Positions 34,130-43,772 are shown, counted from the first letter of the stretch. The stretch: DNA of 64,000 nucleotides from CAZAAW01 sp964483325 (GCA_964483325.1 CAZAAW010000002.1:162302-226301); one strand, 5' to 3'. Notes: generated from the letters alone by a model not told the origin. A program made the numbers and translations.

Positions 34130-35443
34130 TCAGTTGCTGCTTTCGAGGGTCTTGAGGGACGCCGCTGCCAGCGGATAGCGCTGCTCATTGGCGGCGACCA
34201 GCCAGCGGCGGGCCGTCTCGACGTCGACATCCGTGCCGAGGCCCTCGGCATAGGCGACGCCGGTGCGGAACTGCGCCTCGGCGACCCCGGCCTTGGCGGC
34301 GCGTTCATACCAGGCGAGGCTCTCCTTCATGTCGCGCTCGGCCAGCGTACCTGTGCTGTAATAGTTGGCGACCGCCAGCATGGCGTCGGTATTGCCGTCC
34401 TCGGCCGCCTTGTGCAGCCCTTCGAAGACCTGCTTCGCCCGCGGATCGTCGGCGGCAAGGAAGCCGGAGAGGCGCACTACCGCCTTCACGGCGTCGGCAT
34501 TCCCGCCCCACGCGGCGATGAGGTAATAGGCGATCGCCTCGTCGTTGACGGCGCCGTCCTCGCCGTCGAGGAGGCGTGCCACCAGATAGGCGGCGGCACC
34601 GTCGCCCTTGTCGGCGACGGCCCGCAGCGCCTTGATGAGCTTCGCCTTGTCGTCCGCCGAGGCGATGTCGATGAACTGCCGCGCCGAGCCGGCGGCCATC
34701 CCGGGATCGGCCGCAAGAGCGTGGCGGAACCAGGTGATGGCGGCGTTCTGGCTGACGGCGAACTGCCCGCCCGGCTTCAGGTAGTCCTTGGCGATGCCGA
34801 GGGAGAAGCTGGCGATGCTGTCGCCGCCGGTGCGCCTGATCCAGGCAAGCGCCTCCTTGTCGTTGCCGGCGGTCACCGCGGCGATGGCGAGCTGCCGCAT
34901 GGCGCGCTCGGAACCGCGTTCGGCGGCGAGGCGATACCAGTCCGTCGCCGGCGTCGCTGGACGCTTGCCGAGCCGGCCCTCCTCCGTCAGGCGGGCGAGG
35001 AGCAGCGCGGCGCTGTTGGACGATTCCTGTGCCACGGCGGCATAGAGCGGCAGCAGCGTGTCGAGGTTCTCCGGCGTTCCGAGACCGTCGAGCTGGGCGC
35101 GGGCGAGTCGGCTTGCTGCCGATTTGTCGCCCTGCAGGGCGCCGACCTCGAGCGCATGGATGCCCTTGCGGGCATTGTGATAGCGGCCCGGCCCGAGAAA
35201 GATGTCGCCGAGCTCGCGCAGCGTCAGGATTGTGCCGCGGTCCTTGGGCGGGCCCTTGCGGGCGCCGTCCTCCAGCGTCTGGATCGCTTCCGCCATGCGC
35301 CCGTGCTGCTTCAGGTAGAGCGCGCGATAGTAAAGCTGCTCGGCAGTAAGGCTCTGGACCCAGAAATTCTCGGCGGCGGCCGGTTGGACCGGGCCGATGA
35401 GGACGAGACCGAGAACGGTCCCGGCGAAGATGCGTGTGAGCAT
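34130..35443 (-). CDS. Sel1-repeat secreted protein near the alginate locus (third Sel1 protein, possible AlgK)
   Basis: 437 residues. The signal peptide MLTRIFAGTVLGLVLIGPVQPAAA|EN is followed by Sel1-like/TPR-type helical repeats (TLRELGDIFL, ALEVGALQGDKSAASRLARAQLDGLG, LLLARLTEEGRLG, FRTGVAYAEGLGTDVDVETARRWLV). Its length (437) is closer to Pseudomonas AlgK (about 475) than the two giant Sel1 proteins in the operon, but there is no lipobox cysteine after the signal peptide, unlike AlgK. ATG 35443 has GGAGG 5 bp upstream. It is separated from algL by a gene on the other strand, so it has its own promoter in the 289-bp divergent interval. Confidence 0.75.
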   Translation of the reverse strand: MLTRIFAGTVLGLVLIGPVQPAAAENFWVQSLTAEQLYYRALYLKQHGRMAEAIQTLEDGARKGPPKDRGTILTLRELGDIFLGPGRYHNARKGIHALEVGALQGDKSAASRLARAQLDGLGTPENLDTLLPLYAAVAQESSNSAALLLARLTEEGRLGKRPATPATDWYRLAAERGSERAMRQLAIAAVTAGNDKEALAWIRRTGGDSIASFSLGIAKDYLKPGGQFAVSQNAAITWFRHALAADPGMAAGSARQFIDIASADDKAKLIKALRAVADKGDGAAAYLVARLLDGEDGAVNDEAIAYYLIAAWGGNADAVKAVVRLSGFLAADDPRAKQVFEGLHKAAEDGNTDAMLAVANYYSTGTLAERDMKESLAWYERAAKAGVAEAQFRTGVAYAEGLGTDVDVETARRWLVAANEQRYPLAAASLKTLESSN

Positions 35444-35732
35444 GTCAGCCTCCATCGCCGCGAGGACGCGCCTGTTGCTTTGAGGTCGCAGTATCCGGGA
35501 ATTCGGTGGGTGGAACCTGGGCAGACCTGGGCGTGTTGTCGATAAAGCTCGGAAATGGGCCGATCCGGGACGCACATCGACTTGCATCCGCGCGGTCTTT
35601 ACTATTTGAGGATGCAGCCCGGCGCATGGCCACCGCCGGTTCTGCTTGTCGCACGAGGGAATGGCGGCGCCCGATCCGGCGCTCCCGTCTCGTTACCGAA
35701 CAGGGGGATTGGGCCGGACGGAGTGTGATGCG

Positions 35733-36704
35733 ATGAACACACAGACCGATCTTGCGGTGCTCCTGCCCGGGAGCGACGCGATCGAGGTCACGGCGGAGTT
35801 CGACCGGCTGGTCGTCGCCCTGCATGACGTTCCGTCCGTTCCGCGCGTCGTCCGCCGTCTTGTCGAAATCCTCGGCGTCATCCGCCGGCAGGCCGGCAGC
35901 AGCGCATGGCGCCTGGTGGTCGAGACGCTGCGCGACCACGAGATCGGCCGTCTCCTGCGCACCGATCCGATGATCCGCCGCTGCCAGTGGCGGCAGCCCG
36001 GCGACAGCCCCTACGCGATCGTCGAGGCCTTCGCGATGGGCTGGGACGATGCCGGCGACTGCCTCGTGGAAGCCGAGGAGCCGGGCTTCGCCCTCAACGC
36101 GGCCGTGCTCAATCACGGCCTCGCCGTGGCGCTGCGGGAGCGGCGTAATGTCCTTCACAGCCTGATCGCCCGGGCGGCGCGGACGGGTTACAGGCCGGCC
36201 ATTCTCGGGCTGGGCGCCGGCCGGGCGCCGGAAATCGAATTGCTGACGCCCGGCGATCCGCTGCCGATCGCCCGCTGGCTCTCCGTTGACGCCGCCGGAA
36301 AGGACGAGCCGTCGCGCCGCCGAGGCACGCCGGGGGCGGTCGAACGCATCCTCGCCGATCCTGCCGACTGGCTTGCCGCCGGTACGGAGGAACGCTTCGA
36401 TCTCGTCTATGCCGTCGATGCGCTGGACGGGCTTGCCGAGCGCGAGGCTGTTGCGTTCCTCGGCCGGGCGCTGGCGCTGCTGCGTCCCAACGGCCGGCTC
36501 GTCGTCTCGGCCTTCCCGCCGGACATGCCGGAGGCCGGCCTGATGGAGGCCGTGCTGGACTGGGCGCCGGTGCTGCGCGATCCGGTCGAACTGCAGCGCC
36601 TGCTCGCCGCCGTCGCACCCGGCGAGGCGGCCTGCTCCGGCTGGCTGGGGACCAGCGATCGCGCCGCCTTCGCCATGGCGGAAAGACAGGCCTGGGCCGG
36701 CTAG
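35733..36704 (+). CDS. SAM-dependent methyltransferase-like protein (PhcB/EF biosynthesis-like)
   Basis: 323 residues. The C-terminal half has a class I methyltransferase layout: GYRPAILGLGAGRAPEIELL (degenerate motif I), EERFDLVYAVDALDGLAEREAVAFLGRAL (motif II-like) and LRPNGRLVVSAF. The N-terminal half has the LRDHEIGRLLRTDPMIRRCQWRQPGD segment seen in proteins annotated as 'extracellular factor 3-hydroxypalmitic acid methyl ester biosynthesis'. That relation is a weak resemblance judged by eye. It is soluble. It sits on the opposite strand between the alginate operon and the third Sel1 gene, convergent with algL (9 bp between stops). Whether it modifies signal or polymer is unknown. Confidence 0.6.
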   Translation: MNTQTDLAVLLPGSDAIEVTAEFDRLVVALHDVPSVPRVVRRLVEILGVIRRQAGSSAWRLVVETLRDHEIGRLLRTDPMIRRCQWRQPGDSPYAIVEAFAMGWDDAGDCLVEAEEPGFALNAAVLNHGLAVALRERRNVLHSLIARAARTGYRPAILGLGAGRAPEIELLTPGDPLPIARWLSVDAAGKDEPSRRRGTPGAVERILADPADWLAAGTEERFDLVYAVDALDGLAEREAVAFLGRALALLRPNGRLVVSAFPPDMPEAGLMEAVLDWAPVLRDPVELQRLLAAVAPGEAACSGWLGTSDRAAFAMAERQAWAG

Positions 36705-36713
36705 ACGCATCTC

Positions 36714-37793
36714 TCAGCTGCCGCCGTAAAGGAGCTGCATGTTGCCGCCGAGCGGGCTCGACGACATCTTCTCCGGCAGCGCGACGTCGACCGGCAGCGG
36801 GAAGCGCGAACGGTAGATCGCCACCCAGGCGAGGCGGCTGGAGGACTGCTGCAGCGGCAGCTGCCGGGCGCCGGCCAGGCTCTCGATCTCGGACGGATCG
36901 TCGATGGCATGCAGCACGAAAGCGACGAGCCGCTTCAGGCTGTCGCTGCATTCGCCATAGGTGTCGACACCGTTGCGGGCGCCGATCTCGGCAAGCATCA
37001 CCAGCGGTGCCAGGGCATGGATGTGGTAGTCGCGCGCCCGCGGCCCGCGTGACAGCTCGATCGGCAAGGCGCCGTCGCTGTCGACCTGGCAGATGCCGAG
37101 GCGATAGCTGTCCATGGCCCAGTCGAACAGCGCCCGGTCCCTGGTGGCGATGGCGACCGTCGCCGCTGCCAGGCCGCCCCAGTAGCGGTGATTGCCGAGA
37201 TCGGAGTCGCGCTCGCCGTCGAACACCGACGTCGTCAGGTGGCCCAGCTTCTCCAGCCACGGCACGATGGCGGCGCGGTCCGCCTCGTCGATGCCGTTGG
37301 CCGTCGCGACTTCGAGATAGGCGAGGGCGACGCCGGCCAGGACGCGCGTCAGGCTGAGCGCCGTCTGGCGCGAGCCGATATCGGTGAGCGCGTCCGCCCT
37401 TGCCCAGGCCGCCATCCAGGTGACGACGCAGCCGGCCGAGCCGGTGTCGCCGCCGTCGCTGCGCAGGTAGCGGTTGGCCATCCGCGTCAGCCCGTTGCCG
37501 AACTCCCGCACCGGCTGCATCGTATCGTCGTAGCGCTCCTTGGCCTCTTCATCGATTGTCGAGTGCGTCGGATCGCCCTTCTCGTAGATGCTCTCGGTGG
37601 TGAGGCTGCGGATCGGCCTGGGCGGGGCCTCGCAGTCGCCGACCCGCGCCGACTGGCCGGGCGGCGGGACGTCGAAGGGCGCGACAAGTCCTTCGCCGGC
37701 AAAGGCCGGCCCGGCCAGCAGCAGCAGCGCCGCGACAGCAGCTGTCGGTGCGATGATCCTCGTGGCTCCGGTTTTCTTGGCTCCGGCTTTCAT
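36714..37793 (-). CDS. algL: Periplasmic alginate lyase AlgL
   Basis: 359 residues, a PL5-family poly(beta-D-mannuronate) lyase. The signal peptide ends near LLLLAGPAFA|GE. Family and active-site blocks: LTTESIYEKGDPTHSTID, REFGNGLTRMANRYL, GNHRYWGGLAAATVAIATRD (Asn-His-x-x-Tyr and Arg), FDWAMDSYRLGICQVDSDGALPIELSRGPRARDYHIHALAPL (Arg, Tyr, with nearby His) and NGVDTYG. In alginate producers AlgL clears polymer that strays into the periplasm. It overlaps the upstream Sel1 gene by ATGA and is the last gene of the minus-strand operon. Confidence 0.92.
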   Translation of the reverse strand: MKAGAKKTGATRIIAPTAAVAALLLLAGPAFAGEGLVAPFDVPPPGQSARVGDCEAPPRPIRSLTTESIYEKGDPTHSTIDEEAKERYDDTMQPVREFGNGLTRMANRYLRSDGGDTGSAGCVVTWMAAWARADALTDIGSRQTALSLTRVLAGVALAYLEVATANGIDEADRAAIVPWLEKLGHLTTSVFDGERDSDLGNHRYWGGLAAATVAIATRDRALFDWAMDSYRLGICQVDSDGALPIELSRGPRARDYHIHALAPLVMLAEIGARNGVDTYGECSDSLKRLVAFVLHAIDDPSEIESLAGARQLPLQQSSSRLAWVAIYRSRFPLPVDVALPEKMSSSPLGGNMQLLYGGS

Positions 37794-40618
37794 GGCTCCT
37801 CCGTCATCCCGGCCATGCGCGCGGCGGCAAACCACTTTGCCGCGAGATCGGGTGCGGCCTCGGTGCCGAAGCCGGCCTCGTAGGCCGAAGCGAGGTCGAA
37901 CATCGCCCGTGGCTCGCCGGCTTCCGCCGCCTTCTGCAGCCACTCAACCGAGGCCTCCGGATCGCGCTCGGCGCCGCCGGTGCCGGTGGCGTAGAGCTTG
38001 GCGACCTGCCGCATGGCGGCGACATCGCCCTGTTCGGCGGCGCGCGCGAACCAGCGCAGGGCGTCGCCGCTGCAGGTGTCCTGCAGCGAGCCGTCGAGGC
38101 AGAGCTTGCCCAGCTCGCGGGCGGCGCGTGGCGACGTCTCGGCCGCCGCGACGAGATAGAGCCGGGCCTTGGCGCGTTGCTCGGCACTGGCGCCGGCATC
38201 GTCCATCACCAGCTTGGACAGCTCGACCGTCGCGCCGGCGTCGCCCGCCGCGGCGGCGCGCTCCACCCAGTGCCGGTACTGGGCGGGGTTGGGCTGTCCG
38301 TCCCAGGCACCGCTGCGGTAGCCGTCGGCCAGCCGCCGCATGGCCTTGACAAGGCCGGCCTCGGCGGCGCGCGCCAGCAGCGCCTGGCCCTCGGCTGCGC
38401 CGGCTGTGCCGGCGGCGCCGTCGGCAAGGGCGCGGCCGAGCGAATAGAGCGTCTCGGGATCGGATCCGCCGGTCTCCTCGGCGCGCTTCAGCCAGGCCGC
38501 CGCCCGGTCGGCGCCGGCGCCGCCCGGAAGGGCGAGATAGGCCAGCGCCAGGTCGGCCATTTCCGGCGGCCGGCAGACGCCGCGATTGGCCAGCGTGTCG
38601 AGCTGCGCCGATGCCTCCTGCGGCGCTTCGGCGCTGATGAGGCTGATCCTAGCCCGCAGATTGCCGGCATCCGCCGCCGCCTGCTGCCATTCGCCGGCCG
38701 TCCTGCCGCCGGCCTTCTCGTTCTCGTCCAGCGTCACGGCGAGGCTGCGCATGGCCTGCGCATAACCGCCGGTCGCGGCGGCCACCAGATCGGCGCGGAC
38801 CTTGGCGGGCTCGCCGCCATAGGCCGCCTCGAAACGCGACAGCTCGTAGAAGCCGCGGGCGTCGCCGGACGCGGCGCTCGTCTCCAGAAGCTGCCGCGCC
38901 CGGTCGAGATCGCGCGGCACCTGGGTGCCGTCGCGGTAGAGGGCGGCGAAGGCGACGTAGCCGCGCACCGCGTCGGGTCCGGCGGCCAGCGCCCGGTCGC
39001 GCCAGCTTTCCGCCTGCGCCGGGTCGGCCTCGACGCCGCGTCCCAGCTCATAGGCGAGGGAGACCTCCGCCATCGCCTCACGCGAACCCAGCATGGCGGC
39101 GCGGCGCATCAGGCGGAAGCGGCGCGCCGCCGCGTCGCCGTCCGCCGCCAGCTTCGCGGCATAGCGGTACATGCTGGCGCCAGAGCCCTGGAAGGCGGCG
39201 CGCTCCAGCCAGCGCTGCTCCAGCTCCGGCGCCCAGGCGACGCCGATGCCGCAGCCGTGCATGTCGGCGAGGCTGGTCATCGCCGACACGCTGCCGAGCG
39301 AAGCCGCCTGGCGATAGTAGCGCGCGGCGCGGAGCGGATCGGCCCCGATGCCGCGGCCATTGAGATAGATGTCGCCGAGAAGCTGGGCGCCGTCCTCGCT
39401 GCCGAGGCTGGCGGCGCGCTCCAGCGTGGCGATCGCTGCCTCGACATCCGGTGCCGTGCCGGTGCCGTCGAGATAGGCGGCGCCGAGCTCGTAGACCGCC
39501 TTGCGGTCCGGATTGGGTCGCTCGGCATAGCGCTTCAGATAGGCGAAGGCCTTGGCGGGATCGGCCGGCGTGCCGAACTCGCCGCGCCAGGCGCGGATGA
39601 GCCAGGGCAGGGCGGCGGTCTGGTGCGCCTTGTCGGCGCGCTCGAACCAGCGGATCGCCGCCGCCCCGTCGACCTCGGTGCCGTCGCCGACGGCATAGGC
39701 CTCGCCGAGCGACACCATGGTGCGGGCGCGGCCGCCTTCGGCAGCGATGGTCAGGAAGCGGAACATCTGCGGCAGCGAGCGTTCGACGCCGACGCCGTTC
39801 TGGTACATCCAGGCCAGCCGCTCGGCTGCCTTGGGATGGGCGGTGGCGAGCGCCGCCGTCTCGTACCAGCGCACGGCCAGCGCCGTGTCCATCGGCACCA
39901 CGTCGCCATAGTCGTAGAGAAGGCCGATGACGTAGATCGACTGGCAGTTGCCGCGGCCGATATCGACCATCAGCGTCGCCAGTGCCGTCCGCGTCGCCTC
40001 CTCCACCTCCGCCGGCGACAGGCCCGGGACAGCGCCGGCGCGCGCCAGCCGGGCTATGCCGAGCACCGCCTGCGGATCGCCGGCGGCGGCGCCCATGCGG
40101 AAATAGTCCAGCGCCTTGGCCGGGTTCCGGCCGACGACGCGGCCACGCTCATAGGCCTGCCCGAGGGCGACGGCGGCGCCGACATCGCGGCCGGCGACGC
40201 CCTCCTCCAGAAGCCCAATGGCCTCCTTGATCTCGGCCGGATCGGTGGAATTAGCGAGGATCAGCTTCGCCAGCGCCTCGCGGGCGTCATTGCCGGCGCG
40301 GCCGCCTTCGTCGACGACATGCTGGAAGATGCGCCGCGCAACCGTAGGATTGGGATCGAGCCGGTCGGAGCCGTTGGCATAGGCCTCGCCGATCTGCACC
40401 AGGTCGTCGGCCGGGACGTCGGTGTCGCGGCCATTCCAGGCGGTCCAGTCGCGGCCGCCACTATCCTTCGGGCCCTTCTTGGTGCAGGCAAGGGCGGAGA
40501 GCGCCGGCGGCTCGTATTTGAGCGCGTCGGCGGCAGAGGCCCCACCGGGCGCCAGCCCGGCGACGAAGGCAAGGCCGATGCCGGCAAGGCTGGTCCGCCA
40601 GAGCATTGGCTTCGGCAT
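37790..40618 (-). CDS. Giant Sel1-repeat secreted protein in the alginate operon (AlgK-like)
   Basis: 942 residues, from ATG 40618, chosen because GAGG motifs lie just upstream; ATG 40627 and 40606 are alternatives and a longer frame to 41224 is a shadow of algF. The signal peptide LWRTSLAGIGLAFVAGLAPGGASA|AD is followed by some 18-20 Sel1-like repeats (for example AMRRLADGYRSGAWDGQPNPAQYRHWVERAA, AVALGQAYERGRVVGRNPAKALDYFRMGAAAGD). Pseudomonas AlgK is also a Sel1/TPR scaffold, but about half this size and a lipoprotein; this protein lacks a lipobox. It follows algF by 11 bp. Role as a periplasmic scaffold is inference from context. Confidence 0.85.
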   Translation of the reverse strand: MPKPMLWRTSLAGIGLAFVAGLAPGGASAADALKYEPPALSALACTKKGPKDSGGRDWTAWNGRDTDVPADDLVQIGEAYANGSDRLDPNPTVARRIFQHVVDEGGRAGNDAREALAKLILANSTDPAEIKEAIGLLEEGVAGRDVGAAVALGQAYERGRVVGRNPAKALDYFRMGAAAGDPQAVLGIARLARAGAVPGLSPAEVEEATRTALATLMVDIGRGNCQSIYVIGLLYDYGDVVPMDTALAVRWYETAALATAHPKAAERLAWMYQNGVGVERSLPQMFRFLTIAAEGGRARTMVSLGEAYAVGDGTEVDGAAAIRWFERADKAHQTAALPWLIRAWRGEFGTPADPAKAFAYLKRYAERPNPDRKAVYELGAAYLDGTGTAPDVEAAIATLERAASLGSEDGAQLLGDIYLNGRGIGADPLRAARYYRQAASLGSVSAMTSLADMHGCGIGVAWAPELEQRWLERAAFQGSGASMYRYAAKLAADGDAAARRFRLMRRAAMLGSREAMAEVSLAYELGRGVEADPAQAESWRDRALAAGPDAVRGYVAFAALYRDGTQVPRDLDRARQLLETSAASGDARGFYELSRFEAAYGGEPAKVRADLVAAATGGYAQAMRSLAVTLDENEKAGGRTAGEWQQAAADAGNLRARISLISAEAPQEASAQLDTLANRGVCRPPEMADLALAYLALPGGAGADRAAAWLKRAEETGGSDPETLYSLGRALADGAAGTAGAAEGQALLARAAEAGLVKAMRRLADGYRSGAWDGQPNPAQYRHWVERAAAAGDAGATVELSKLVMDDAGASAEQRAKARLYLVAAAETSPRAARELGKLCLDGSLQDTCSGDALRWFARAAEQGDVAAMRQVAKLYATGTGGAERDPEASVEWLQKAAEAGEPRAMFDLASAYEAGFGTEAAPDLAAKWFAAARMAGMTEEP

Positions 40619-40629
40619 CGGCCTCATCC

Positions 40630-41268
40630 TCAGCGGCTGGTCTCGTTGACGACGGCCACGGCGGTGGCCGGCGCCTCGCCGACGCCGAAAACGACGAAGC
40701 TCATGGCGCTGCGGCGCTTCAGGGCGAGCTTGTCGAAGCTCGCCACGGTCTGGTCGCCGGCCATAACGGCGAGGTCGACGGTCACGGCATTGACGGCGCG
40801 GAAGGCCGAGGCGCCGGGCTTGATGTCGTCGACAACGGCGACGTTGGGCTGCGGCGCGAACAGCTTGACGCTCGGCTCGTCGGAGAAATTGTAGAGGTAG
40901 ACGCCGCTCTTGGCCGGATTGTCGAGAACCTCGTCCTCCAGCAGCGCCGGAGCGGGCGAGCCGCCGACGAAGAAGGCGATCGTGTAGTACTTGCCGGCGT
41001 CGACCGTCACCTTGCCGGCGTCGGAGGACAGCGTCACGTCCTGCTCGCCGGCCGGCACCACGACATAGGGCGACACGCCGGTCTCCGGCACAGACACCGA
41101 GACATTGCCGATGGTCGCCTGCATGTTGCCCTCGCCGCGCGCGTCGATGATGCGCACGAAGGCGGAGTTGGGCGGCGGCGCCGGATCGTAGAGCGCCGCA
41201 TCCTGGGCCTCGGCGCCGGTCCATCCGAGGACCAGCAGGGCAATGGCAGTCGTCAGCCGCTGGAACAT
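40630..41268 (-). CDS. algF: Alginate O-acetyltransferase AlgF
   Basis: 212 residues, close to Pseudomonas AlgF (216). The signal peptide MFQRLTTAIALLVLGWTGAEA|QD is followed by AALYDPAPPPNSAFVRIIDA, the hallmark AlgF start, and by TIGNVSVSVPETGVSPYVVVPAGEQDVTLSSD and YNFSDEPSVKLFAP. AlgF is a periplasmic protein needed with AlgI, AlgJ and AlgX to O-acetylate mannuronate; its exact role is unresolved. AGGAG 7 bp upstream of the start lies inside the end of algX, which stops 1 bp before. Confidence 0.9.
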   Translation of the reverse strand: MFQRLTTAIALLVLGWTGAEAQDAALYDPAPPPNSAFVRIIDARGEGNMQATIGNVSVSVPETGVSPYVVVPAGEQDVTLSSDAGKVTVDAGKYYTIAFFVGGSPAPALLEDEVLDNPAKSGVYLYNFSDEPSVKLFAPQPNVAVVDDIKPGASAFRAVNAVTVDLAVMAGDQTVASFDKLALKRRSAMSFVVFGVGEAPATAVAVVNETSR

Positions 41269-41269
41269 G

Positions 41270-42637
41270 TCACATCTCCTCCGGGGCTTTGCACAGTTGA
41301 ATCGTGAATTCGGTCTGCCGGTCCGGCTGGCCGGTCAGCGCCACCTGCTTCACCGGGCTCGGAATGTCGTCGGAGAACTCGACGAAGAAGCGGTCGCTCG
41401 GCTTGGCGCGATCGGAGCGGGCGATGGTGAAGACCTCGCCGTCGCCATTGGCATGGTCGATGGCGATCGACAGGTTGCGGATGCTGCTGTCGCCGGCCCG
41501 CATGGCGAGGTAGTAGCCGTGCCCGACGATGCCGTCGGCCTCGACCGGGAAGCTGGCGCTGCCGCCGGCGCCGATGCTGAGCTTGGTCTCGGCGATCAGG
41601 CTGGCGCCGGAGCAATAGCCGGCGATCGCCGGAATGACCTGGCGGAACTCGTTGACGCCGTCGCCGTCGAGCCGGTCATAGGCCGGGTTCTCCCACAGCA
41701 GGAATTTCGGCGGCGCTTCGTCGAGCGAGTCCGAATGCACGTAGCTCTCCAGCGCCGTGAAGGCGCCGCCGCCGGAGATGGCGTAGTTCGCCACCTCAAG
41801 GCCGAGCGCCTCCTGCAGGAAGCCGACGAAATTGAAGGTATCGAGGTCGCTGAAGGACGTGCCGATCAGCGCCACCGGCGTCGTGCCGTCGCCGAGAAGA
41901 TCATCGGCGCCGAGCAGGTCCTCGGCGCTGTCGGCCGACGCCGTCGTCTCGAAGAGCTCCGCCTTCTCTTGCGGCAGCGTGTCGGAGCAGAGGCGCTGCA
42001 AGGCCTGCAGCATCGCCGAGCGGAACGGCTCGGCGCGGCCGAGATCGGCGGTGGCGTAGTTGGTCTTGCCGAGCTCCTGATAGGCCGGGTCGTCGGCCAG
42101 CGCGTCATGCACCGCCAGCGCTGCCATGCGCGCCCCCTCCGGGCGCCAGTGGAAATCGCGGGCGAAGAAGAAATCGGCGCCGGCCGGCAGCCTGTCCGGC
42201 GCGGCGAGGAGATCGACGGTGGTGATCCCGGCCTGCTGCAGGCTGGCCACCGTGTCGTGGAAATCGGCGATGGCCATGGACGGCGTGAAGATGGCGCCGA
42301 CATCGGCGGCGCCGAGCCGCTCCGGCTGCATCAGCGCCTTGGGCGGCACCGGCAGGTAGACGAGCTTGATACCGCGCAGCGCCAGCGTATCGGCAAGGCG
42401 CCGGAGGTAGCCGAGCGTATCGCCGCCATAGTCGAAGAATTCGGCGATGTCGCTGCCTTCGCGAAAGAACCAGCCGTCGGAGCCCTGATGCACCGGCACG
42501 CTCAGGTAATTGCCCTCGATCTCGCCGGCATCGACGCCGGGGCAGGCGAACTGCTGGCCGGCCTCGCGTGCCTGCGCGGGCATCGCCGCGAAGGCGAGAG
42601 CAAGGACCGATGCGGCCATGGCGCTCAGGCGAAGCAT
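41270..42637 (-). CDS. algX: Alginate O-acetyltransferase AlgX
   Basis: 455 residues (Pseudomonas AlgX 474). After a signal peptide (VLALAFAAMPAQA|RE), an SGNH-like hydrolase domain has the catalytic triad in recognisable places: Ser261 in GTSFSD, and Asp161/His163 in ARDFHWRPEGARMAA. The C-terminal part (from about 325; PVEADGIVGHGYYLAMRAGDSSIRNLSIAI) corresponds to the carbohydrate-binding module of AlgX. It transfers acetyl to polymannuronate in the periplasm. ATG 42637 is chosen over the longer frame to 42736 because GAGGAGG precedes it and it opens the signal peptide. It lies 13 bp after algJ. Confidence 0.92.
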   Translation of the reverse strand: MLRLSAMAASVLALAFAAMPAQAREAGQQFACPGVDAGEIEGNYLSVPVHQGSDGWFFREGSDIAEFFDYGGDTLGYLRRLADTLALRGIKLVYLPVPPKALMQPERLGAADVGAIFTPSMAIADFHDTVASLQQAGITTVDLLAAPDRLPAGADFFFARDFHWRPEGARMAALAVHDALADDPAYQELGKTNYATADLGRAEPFRSAMLQALQRLCSDTLPQEKAELFETTASADSAEDLLGADDLLGDGTTPVALIGTSFSDLDTFNFVGFLQEALGLEVANYAISGGGAFTALESYVHSDSLDEAPPKFLLWENPAYDRLDGDGVNEFRQVIPAIAGYCSGASLIAETKLSIGAGGSASFPVEADGIVGHGYYLAMRAGDSSIRNLSIAIDHANGDGEVFTIARSDRAKPSDRFFVEFSDDIPSPVKQVALTGQPDRQTEFTIQLCKAPEEM

Positions 42638-42650
42638 CTTCGGCGCCTCC

Positions 42651-43763
42651 TCAATCCAGCCGGAACACGGCATCGTCATAGGCATCGTCGACGAACCGCT
42701 CCGGCACTTCCCAGATGACAAGGCGGGGCGGCGCATCAGTGAAGGTCGGACTGCGCAGGTAGTCGCTCATCGGCTTGAAGGGGCCTTCGCCTTCCGCCGC
42801 AACGTTCAGCACGTCGCGCGACAAGGCGAGCTTGAGGGCTGCCTCGAAGCTCCATTTGGCATTGGCGCTGTAGCTGGTGCCGACGAGGGTGACGGGAATG
42901 GCGCCGTCGTCGAAGAGACCACCCCCTGCCGCGCCGCTCGCCTCGGCCTCGAAGCCGTCCAGCGTGTCGGGGTGCGGCGCCAGGCTGCGGGCGAAGGGCG
43001 CGATGCGCACGAAGCGCGTCAGATCGCCCGAATAATCCACCGGCGGCAGGTCCTGGCGGCCGAAGCCCGTGACCGTCTCGCCGAGATCGGCGCCGGCAAG
43101 ATGGGCGGCGATGGCATTGGCGGCGACGGTGGCGCCGAACGGCGTCCAATGGGTATCGGTGTGAAGGTAGGTGGCGCCGTCGGCCTTGGCGCCGCGCAGC
43201 GCCGGGCGGAGGTCGATGGCATCGACGCCACGCTCCGCCAGCAGCGCCAGCAGCCTGTCGTAGCGGCCGCGCGGCTCGGCCGGCTGGCGGTAGCGGCCGA
43301 GCTCCTCGGGATAGATCGACGCCTTGGCCGGCACGATCGCCACGGCAAGGGCGACGCCCTGCGCCGCCAGCCTGTCCTTCACATCCGCCATGAAATCTGC
43401 GGCATGGACGACGCGCTCGGCCGAACCCGCGTCGGTCTCGAATTCCTCGGCCGAGAACAGCCAGCCATGCTCGCCGGCGAGGACGCCCTTGCGGCCCTCA
43501 TGGAACAGCGCCCAGCTCAGCGTGCCGAAGAGGTCGATGCCGGCGTCGCGCAGCAGGAAGCCCTGGTTGTAATTGTCGGTGATCGCCGCCGTGGTATCGC
43601 CGCCGACGAAGGCGAGGGCGTTCTGCGGAACCTCGCGGGCATGGTCGGGGCCGCTGCGGAAGAAGTGCCAGTTGACCGGCACGCTGGCGACGAGAAGCGC
43701 CAGCAGGCCGACGGTCATGACGGCCTTGCGGGGAGAGACGCCGGTTAGGAAGGACGTGGCCAT
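42651..43763 (-). CDS. algJ: Alginate O-acetyltransferase AlgJ
   Basis: 370 residues (Pseudomonas AlgJ about 390). An uncleaved signal anchor (AVMTVGLLALLVASVPVNWHF) precedes an SGNH-like domain with YLHTDTHWTPFG (Asp/His) and LVGTSYSANAKWSFEAALKLAL (Ser), plus the family end GEGPFKPMSDYL and PPRLVIWEVPERF. AlgJ takes acetyl from AlgI and relays it to AlgX. ATG 43763 has GAGG 8 bp upstream, in the algI tail; the genes are 9 bp apart. Confidence 0.92.
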   Translation of the reverse strand: MATSFLTGVSPRKAVMTVGLLALLVASVPVNWHFFRSGPDHAREVPQNALAFVGGDTTAAITDNYNQGFLLRDAGIDLFGTLSWALFHEGRKGVLAGEHGWLFSAEEFETDAGSAERVVHAADFMADVKDRLAAQGVALAVAIVPAKASIYPEELGRYRQPAEPRGRYDRLLALLAERGVDAIDLRPALRGAKADGATYLHTDTHWTPFGATVAANAIAAHLAGADLGETVTGFGRQDLPPVDYSGDLTRFVRIAPFARSLAPHPDTLDGFEAEASGAAGGGLFDDGAIPVTLVGTSYSANAKWSFEAALKLALSRDVLNVAAEGEGPFKPMSDYLRSPTFTDAPPRLVIWEVPERFVDDAYDDAVFRLD

Positions 43764-43772
43764 CGGCGCGCC

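Noticed and set aside
38177..40894. 905-residue open frame opposite the Sel1 gene
   Set aside because: Antisense of repeats; no start signal and composition of a shadow frame.
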